From assembly GCA_964019695.1 (NCBI GenBank), contig OZ026526.1:12855754-12919753 (forward strand): a stretch of 64,000 bases of DNA, in the 5' to 3' direction. The stretch's first letter is position 1. The number at the start of each line of letters is the position of its first letter. This document shows positions 57,000 to 64,000 of this stretch, in pieces. Both the position numbers and the translations under genes were made by a program. This stretch comes from Loripinus fragilis. Lineage: Eukaryota; Mollusca; Bivalvia; Lucinida; Lucinidae. The notes under the pieces are model-generated. The model made no database searches, was not told the origin of the DNA, and saw only the letters and a list, made by a program, of their open reading frames with translations.

Positions 57000-57380
57000 A
57001 TAAAATGTGAGTATGCAAAATTTGATCAAAAATATAGTGGGGTTCAAGAGTTATGAGCATTTTCACAAAAAGACCTTTACATGCCAAAATGATGCTCAGC
57101 AAAGCCTCGTAACCATTTTGCATTCGAGTGGATGGACAATGTTAAAATAAATAAGTATGCAAAACTTTATCCAAATACATATATACCTTGCGGTTCAAGG
57201 TTTATGAGCATTTTCACTAACTGACCACAGCAGGCTGAAATGATGCTCAGCAAATCTTCGTCCATCAAAAAAGGTTGTTACACATGCCAGTGGTCAGATA
57301 ATGTAAACATGCATTTGTATGCAAAACTTAATCAAAATATACCATGCGGTTCAAGAGTTATGAGAATTTTCACTAACTGC
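57000..57380 (+). repeat. diverged roughly 180-bp tandem repeats
   Basis: About three units with GTATGCAAAA-TT-ATCAAA, GGTTCAAGAGTTATGAGCAT and GATGCTCAGCAAA. No gene. Confidence 0.55.
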
Positions 57381-57474
57381 TAATAGCGGACGGTATAATT
57401 ATTATAGTGCGGACCCGAGGGTCGTGCAATAATGGCGTTATATCAGTCATGTGATAAATGAAGTGTATACGTAC

Positions 57475-57790
57475 TTTCATCATACAAATAAAATTGCTTT
57501 TCGGTGCCTGTACTTGAACAAGTCCACCAAGTTCTATCTTGATAGGGATCGAATCGGTGAATCATCACAGTTACGGCTTTTCCTTGATGCTCGGCATGGT
57601 ATCTTGCCTCGCTGTTTTTACAACCATAGGCCGTGCAGTAGGCGAAAGGAATTTGGTGATCAATATTTTGAGTTTCGGTTCGGTAAACAGAAACCGCCTC
57701 CATGTCTGTTTGAAGCTCACAGACAAGTTCCACTGGTATTCCGAGTAAAGCCCTGGTACCCGGTCTGATGGCAAATGATACAACATCACC
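57475..57790 (-). CDS. Ig-like domain exon (partial gene)
   Basis: A 316-bp exon on the - strand: acceptor ...TTGTACTTTCAG before 57790, donor GTACGT after 57475, entry phase 1. Encodes one Ig-like fold: first Cys in PVELVCELQTD, second in RTWWTCSSTG, with an extra Cys pair (FAYCTAYGCKN) that may form a second disulphide. In bivalves such exons belong to large Ig-superfamily receptors, often immune; that role is inferred. The 5' part of this exon has been copied several times just upstream (57791-58990). Confidence 0.65.
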
Positions 57791-59130
57791 TGAAAGTACA
57801 ATATACAGACATACAGTAAAACCTGGTACCCGGTCTGATGGCAAATGATACAACATCACCTGAAAGTACAAAAGACAGAAATACAGTAAAACCTGGTACC
57901 CGGTCTGATGGCAAGTGATACAACATCATCTGAAAGTACAAAAGACAGACATACAGTAAAGCCTGTGTAAAACTGCCACTCTCAAAAAGACCAAAATTTG
58001 GTTACCAAGACCGAATATGGCTTAATACAGGTCAAAAGTATTGCAGAATGCTCCCCGGAGCATTCTGCAATACTTTCGACCTTCATTAGGCTGCCATCTG
58101 TTTGAAGCTCACAGACAAGTTCCCTCGGTATTCCGAGTAAAGCCCTGGTACCCGGTCTGATGGCAAATGATACAACATCACCTGAAAGTACAAAAGACAG
58201 GCATACAGTAAAGCCTGTGTAAAATGGCCACTCTCAAAAAGACCAAAATTTGGTTATCAAGACCGAATATGGCTTAATGCAGGTCAAAAGTATTGCAGAA
58301 TGCTCCAAAGGGAGCATTCTGCAATACGTTCGACCTTCATTAGGCTACCATATGTGTGCAGCTCACAGAAAAGTTCCACTGGTATTCCGAGTAAAGCCCT
58401 GGTACCCGGTCTGATGGCACATGATACAAAATCACCTGAAAGTACATTTCACAGACATACAGTTAAATCTGTGTAAACGACCACCCTAAAAAGACAACAT
58501 ATTGGTTTTCAAGACCAAATATCGGTTAATACAGGTCAAAAGTATTGCAGACTGCTGCAATACTTTTGACCTGTATTAACCGATAAGGGGAGCATTCTGC
58601 AATACTTTCGACCTTCATTAGGCTGCCATCTGTTTGAAGCTCACAGACAAGTTCCCTCGGTATCCGAGTAAAGCCCTGGTACCCGGTCTGATGGCAAATG
58701 ATACAACATCGCCTGCAAGTACAATATAGACAGATATACAGTAAAACCTGTGTAAAACGACCACAAATTTGTTTTTCAAGACCAATTATCGCTTAATGCA
58801 GGTAAAAAGTATTGCAGAATGCTCCGCTCCAAGGGGAGCATTCTGCAATGCTTTCGACCTTCAGTAGGCTGCCATCTGTTTGAAGCTCACAGACAAGTTC
58901 CACTGGTATTCCGAGTAAAGCCCTGGTACCCGGTCTGATGGCAAATGATACAACATCACCTGAAAGTACAAAAGACAGACATATAGTAAAACCTGTCTAA
59001 AATGGCCACTCTCAAAAAGACCAAAAATTTGTTATCAAGACCAATAATCGCTTAATGCAGGTAGAAAGTATTGCAGAATGCTCCAATGGGAGCATTCTGC
59101 AATACGTTCGACATTCATTAGGCCACCGTT
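57791..59130 (-). repeat. tandem modules: partial Ig exon plus palindromic MITE
   Basis: Five to six modules repeat the first roughly 90 bp of the Ig exon with its splice acceptor (GGTACCCGGTCTGATGGCAA near 57745, 57825, 57897, 58148, 58402, 58679 and 58926). The later ones are followed by a family E MITE with CTCAAAAAGACCAAAATTTG and a GTATTGCAGAATGCTCC palindrome. Spacing of full modules is about 250-280 bp. Each keeps an acceptor-like CTTTCAG on the - strand but no full exon. Confidence 0.75.
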
Positions 59131-60300
59131 TGTCATTAAGATCTCTGCTTTGTCTATTTTTGAGTGGCAGTTTTACACATGTTTTACTGTATATGCCTAC
59201 CTCTGAGGTGCCTACATTGCAAAAAAATATTTACACCAAATTTTGTGGTAGCTAAACTGCCATCGGTCTGTGTGCATCCTTTCAACTGGTTTAAGAGTTA
59301 TATTCTCTTCGATTGTATTTCTTCAGACAATAACTGCAACAACAACAGGTAGAAATGCTTAACATTTATCACTAAAAATCGTTGGCTATAAAATGCCTTG
59401 GTAGGAAAGTAAATGTAAGTTTACAGCAAAAGAGGTGCCAGCTGAGCTGCCACACATTTTGGTGTTAACTTACACACATTGTGGTGCGCTTTCATATGCT
59501 TTTATACCTCCGCCATCGAGTATCTTTCTGGCACAGCAATATCAGTAGCGTCTTTTTTCATAAAGGAGACCTATATTCTTGTCCAATAGAGGTCATTAAA
59601 GGATTAACTGATAAGGGACAGTTTCAGTATCTCACAGGATTATAGGGGCCTAAGTAGGGGACTACAACACAATTTCTTTCATTAAGATAAATATCAATTG
59701 CCAAAATCCTTCATGGGACCACTTTATTGCCCCAGTAAGGAGGTCGTAATCACCTCATGAAGATTAGTCTTTGGTCCGTCTGGAATAGCCCTCAGGCAGT
59801 AATTAACATTCTGCTCGTTTCATCGAATAGAGCAGAATATTTGTCTAGGCGGTACTAGCATTAACAAAGGTTGTGCAGTATATTATTACTCAGTAGTCAT
59901 GCACGGACTGAGAATAATCAGGTATTTGTGAACGAAGTGTCGTGAAAAATCAGTTCTAAGGCGGCTTCACAGACGTGAGCAACACACAAAAAAGCGAAGG
60001 ACGTTGGTCTTTATTTCTGGAGTAAGAAGATAACATGGCACCGACCTAGGGTATTAACAGCAGACAGAACGAGATGAACAAGTTGGTTTCTACAGAATTA
60101 AAAAGATAAGTGAAACTCAAAAACTTATTTTGTGAATTTTAGGTAGCAAGAGTGCGTCTGTCGCATCTGCAGATTATAACGCAAAAGGTAAATGCGTTCA
60201 ATGTGTAGAAGATGGCATGTTCAAAAAATAGATGATTGTGACAGAAATCTTAACTATTATTAAACGGTATATGAAGATGAAAAATTTAGCGAAAGGTACA
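59131..60300. other. gene-free spacer
   Basis: No supported gene; weakly repeated GGTGCC-GCTGCCA motifs near 59210 and 59435. Confidence 0.4.
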
Positions 60301-60790
60301 TTTTTATCTGAAACGCCTTTAAGCGGAGAACGTTGTATACTATAGAGCAAATAAAAATAACGCAACACACTACATATATATTATGAAAGAATATACCAGG
60401 GATAACCCGATCATATTTTCAAACACGTTCATGTATAAAGATGTCAAGAGCAGGCTATAAAAGTTTATCTGAAACGCTCAAAAGCGGAGTATGGTGTATA
60501 ATATAGAGCAAATAAAAAATAACGCAACACACTTTATACGCATTATGAAAGAATATACCAAGGATATCATGGTCATAGTTTCAAACATGTTCACGTATAT
60601 AGACGTCAAGAGCAGGCTACACACGTTTATCGGAAACGCTCAAATGCGGAGAATGTGGTAAAATATAGAGCAAATAAAAAATAACGCAACACACTACATA
60701 CACATTATGAAAGAATATACCAGGGATATCACGATCATAGTTTCAAACACAGTCACTAATTTAGGCGTCCAGAGTAGGCTATATATCCTC
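60301..60790 (+). repeat. roughly 158-bp tandem repeat, three units
   Basis: Units start near 60303, 60461 and 60622 with TTATCTGAAACGC. They contain ATAGAGCAAATAAAAATAAC-GCAACACACT and GAAAGAATATACCAGGGAT. The third ends about 60785, followed by an (ATA)n microsatellite near 60834-60870. Confidence 0.8.
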
Positions 60791-62480
60791 ATGAATTGGG
60801 GGGGCATTTCCTGGTTTTGCAAAGAAGATACATTAATAATAATAATAATAGTTATGATAATAATAAAATAAAATTGTTAAGTGAACGATGGAATCAATCA
60901 CAGTTTTACATATAACGTTCTTACATTTCAGTTTCCAATATTTGGAACAACGACAGGTTATAAGAACCCACATTGGCTAGAAAGTAGTTGACGATTATTT
61001 ACATCTGGAGGTCGCCAGTGATGAGGAGGATCAGAAACACATTTGAAGAGCTCAATCCAAGTTGGCATTGGAAATTTGAAAGTCCATATTTAAAGCACAT
61101 TGTAAAGATAAGTACAGACAGCAGTTTTTCTTGTTTTCATCAGACAGACATTTCAGATATAAAGAATTTTTTTTAAGATGCGAATCTTGGCGCTATACAT
61201 AGGTTGGTAGTACAGATCAGTTAGATCATGAGAGACGATAACAAAGGTGGGTGGATTTGCAGAGAGTAAGTACAGATGAATCCCCGTGAAATAGTCTAAA
61301 TATTAATATAAATAGATGCATGGTCATATTAGTCTTTTACGTTGGTTATAGAAGAGGATTACATTTTATCTATCTATTTGCTGTACTGATCGCGACAAAT
61401 ACTGTTGTTGTTTTTTTGCCAGAGAGTGTTTATCTTAAAAAAGATGGAAATTTCTGGCATGTAAAGAGGTCTTACAGTAATAAGACAACCAAGAGATCCT
61501 ATCATTACTATCTTAGAAATGTATTCTCAAAATTGAAACGTAGCCTCGTGCTATTAATACTCTACTGTAAAAATAACACGGCACAAAGCATATATTAGTA
61601 CTGGATTGTAATAGCATAAGCAATAATTTGCATAAATCTAAGTTTAAAATACAAAAAAGTTGCAAGATAACATGACAACAACTTCAAAACGATATTTCAT
61701 GAGCTAATTTGAAAATGGTGAGGCTTATATTAATTACATGGATAAAGCTCAGTCAAATGGAACGGTTTCAGCTTTCTCATGGTCTGACGCAGGTAAGGAA
61801 GCATTTTACATACAGAATTCTTTACTGGAATTGGCGAGCATTGGTCAAATATTGTGGAAAGTTTTAACAGTGATGTTAGTATGGTGGTAAACGGTCAAAG
61901 AATAACTGCATTTGTAAATGACTGTTTGTGTGGAATCAAAGCTATATCGCAGTATGTATTTAAATTTTGCTCATAGGCAGCCCTTATTCCTGATATTGAT
62001 TTTTTTTCTTTATTTAATGAAATTTGGATTTCTTCTGTTTGAAGAAAATTATCAATTGAACCGTTTATGCATGTTAAATGATTCATACATTTATTCTGCT
62101 TGAAAAATGGGTAGGTTTATGTATGCTGGAAGATGGAGAAAATGTAAAAGATAATCAAAGAAAGGAGATTTCAATTAGAAACATAAAGTTATCAGAGTGT
62201 ACGAGCAGAAATCGCTGCATCCAGAGTAGAATATATGTTAGAGACATGTCAGTTAAAGGTACGCTTGTTAGAATAAGAATGAGTCATTCACCTTTGAAAA
62301 GGGGTCAGTTGTTTTAAAGGCGTAGTCATTAAAAGCTAACGTCAGAGAATTGAAAGAGAATACTGCATTCGATTCTGAATTATTTGCAAACGAAAAACGG
62401 TGATATATGTTGGCTATGCAGATATGGAAAATGTTATAAATAGTGAGACATAATCAAAAAATCCAAATACACTTGCAGTG
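60791..62480. other. gene-free spacer
   Basis: No supported gene. Open frames at 61320-61598 and 61918-62317 have no recognisable domain and no convincing splice context. Confidence 0.4.
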
Positions 62481-62489
62481 TAATTGATT

Positions 62490-64000
62490 TTCCCAGAAGT
62501 GAAATTTCAAAGGTTATTTCCCAAGGTAAGAATATATATCATAGGAGCAGTAGATTTATGTGAGAAGAGCAAACTTTCCTCATAAGAGAGCTCTAAAAAT
62601 CGGTTGGTGACTAGGTCACATGTCATTTCCCAGAAGAGGAAACAAGAAGTTCCCCAGAAGTGGAAAAAGGTATTTATCTGGTATAAGGTAATTTTGAGAT
62701 TGCCCAGGAGGTGGAATCGATTTTCCCAGAAGTGGGAAAAGTATTTACCTGGTAGAAGGTTATTTTCAAAGGTAAGAATATATATCATAGGAGCTGTAGA
62801 TTTATGTTGGAAGAGCAAACTTTCCTCATAAGAGAGATCAAAAATCGGTTGGTGACTAGGTCACATGTCCGTTCCCCAGAAGTGGAAATATGAAGTTCCC
62901 CAGAAGTGGAAAAGGGTATTTATCTGGTATATGGTACTAATTGAGATTTCCCAGGAAGGGGAAGCGAGTTCCCCAGAAATGGGAAAAGTGTATTTATCTG
63001 GTAAAAGATAACAATTTGAGATTTCCCAGGAAGTGGAAACGAGTTCCCGGGAAGTGGAAATGGTATTTAACTGGTAGAAGGTTATTTTCAAAGGTAAGAA
63101 TATATATCATAGGAGCTGTAGATTTATGTTGGAAGAGCAAACTTTCCTCATAAGAGAGCTCAAAAGTCGATTGGTGACTAAGTCACATGTCATTTCCCAA
63201 GAAGGGGAAACATGAAATTCCCTTGAAGTGGAAAAAGGTATTCATCTGGTATCAGGTTATAATTGAGATTGCCCAGGAAGTAGAAACGAGTTCTCCCAGA
63301 AGTGGGAAAAAGGTATTTACCTGGTAGAAGGTTAATTCCAAAGGTAAGAAAACGAAACATAGGAGCAGTAGATTTATGTGGGAAAAGCAAACTATCCTCA
63401 TAAGAGAGCTTTAAAATCGGTTGGGGACTAGGTCACATGTCCATTCCCCAGAAGTGGAAATATGAAGTTCCCCAGAAGTGGAAAAAGGTATTTATCTGGT
63501 ATATGGTACTAATTGAGATTTCCCAGGAAGGGGAAGCGAGTTCCCCAGAAATGGGAAAAGTGTATTTATCTGGTAAAAGGTAACAATTTGAGATTTCCCA
63601 GGAAGTGGAAATGAGTTCCCGAGAAGTGGAAATGGTATTTAACTGGTAGAAGGTAACAATTGAGATTTCCGAGGAAGTGGAAACGAGTTCCCCGGAAGTG
63701 GAACGTGGTATTTACCTGGTAGAAGGTAATATTTGAAATTTCCCAGGAAGTGGAAACGAGTTCCCCGGAAGTGGAAAATGGTATTTACCTGGTAACAATT
63801 GAGATTTCCAAGGAGTGGAAACGAGTTCCCCGGAAGTGGAACGTGGTTTACCTGGTAGAAGGTATTAATTGAGATTTCCCAGGAAGTGGAAACGAGTTCC
63901 CCGGAAGTGGAAAAAGTTATTTACCTGTTAACAGATAATAACTGAGATTTCCCTGGAAGCGGAAGTCAGGTTGAAAATGCAGACTGAAGGTCTTGATTTT
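62490..64000 (+). repeat. compound satellite array running off the window
   Basis: Short units of about 70-75 bp with GAGATTTCCCAGGAAGTGGA, AGTTCCCCAGAAGTGG and TATTTACCTGGTAGAAGGT alternate with a longer spacer block (GTAGATTTATG-GAGCAAACTTTCCTCATAAG) at about 62547, 62797, 63117 and 63369. After about 63600 only the short unit remains. The array has no visible right end. Confidence 0.85.

Overview
This is a window of AT-rich metazoan nuclear DNA. Nearly everything outside one large mobile element is non-coding and densely packed with transposon debris, tRNA-derived SINEs, microsatellites, minisatellites and fold-back elements. A secreted C-type lectin gene, an Ig-like exon plus a transmembrane exon with proper splice sites, and several repeat families that I associate (from memory only) with clam genomes suggest a marine bivalve mollusc. 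The species call is an inference.

The centre of the window is a Polinton/Maverick element at 22315-42646 (20,332 bp) with both ends visible. It has inverted terminal repeats of about 460 bp flanked by a 6-bp target duplication (TGCGAG). It carries a full virus-like set: a protein-primed DNA polymerase, an FtsK/HerA-type packaging ATPase, a retroviral-type integrase with a C-terminal chromodomain, a major capsid protein, a minor-capsid-like protein, an adenain-like protease, and small basic or membrane-active virion candidates, all rightward. The left part holds a different module. Three small genes have matching promoters and histone-type 3' ends; next to them is a leftward cassette of a zinc-knuckle protein, two tandem paralogues and an F-box-like protein. 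The copy is decayed: the polymerase has an in-frame amber codon, three frame changes and no visible palm motif A; the minor-capsid-like gene has a 5-bp microduplication; another gene has a nonsense codon; and a 2.66-kb transposon has landed in one of the small genes. Capsid protein, ATPase, integrase and protease remain open.

The most unusual observation is that all three left-end Polinton genes are followed by a near-consensus histone mRNA stem-loop and a purine-rich downstream element. Their promoters share a TAGGTCAATC box just upstream of TATA. The divergent pair also has CCAAT boxes and an E2F-like site. This suggests the element ties expression of these genes to host S phase using replication-dependent histone mRNA processing.

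Left flank (1-22308): mariner relic, SINEs, several MITE families, the lectin gene (12570-13894) whose only intron appears to be a MITE inserted into the exon, a 764-bp fold-back element, and a (TA)n tract. Right flank (42653-64000): repeat-rich spacer, a 37-bp minisatellite with higher-order structure interrupted by a 1,982-bp TIR element with its own 5-bp target duplication, nested MITEs, exons of a leftward Ig-superfamily-like membrane gene, tandem duplications of part of its Ig exon, and a satellite array that runs off the right edge.
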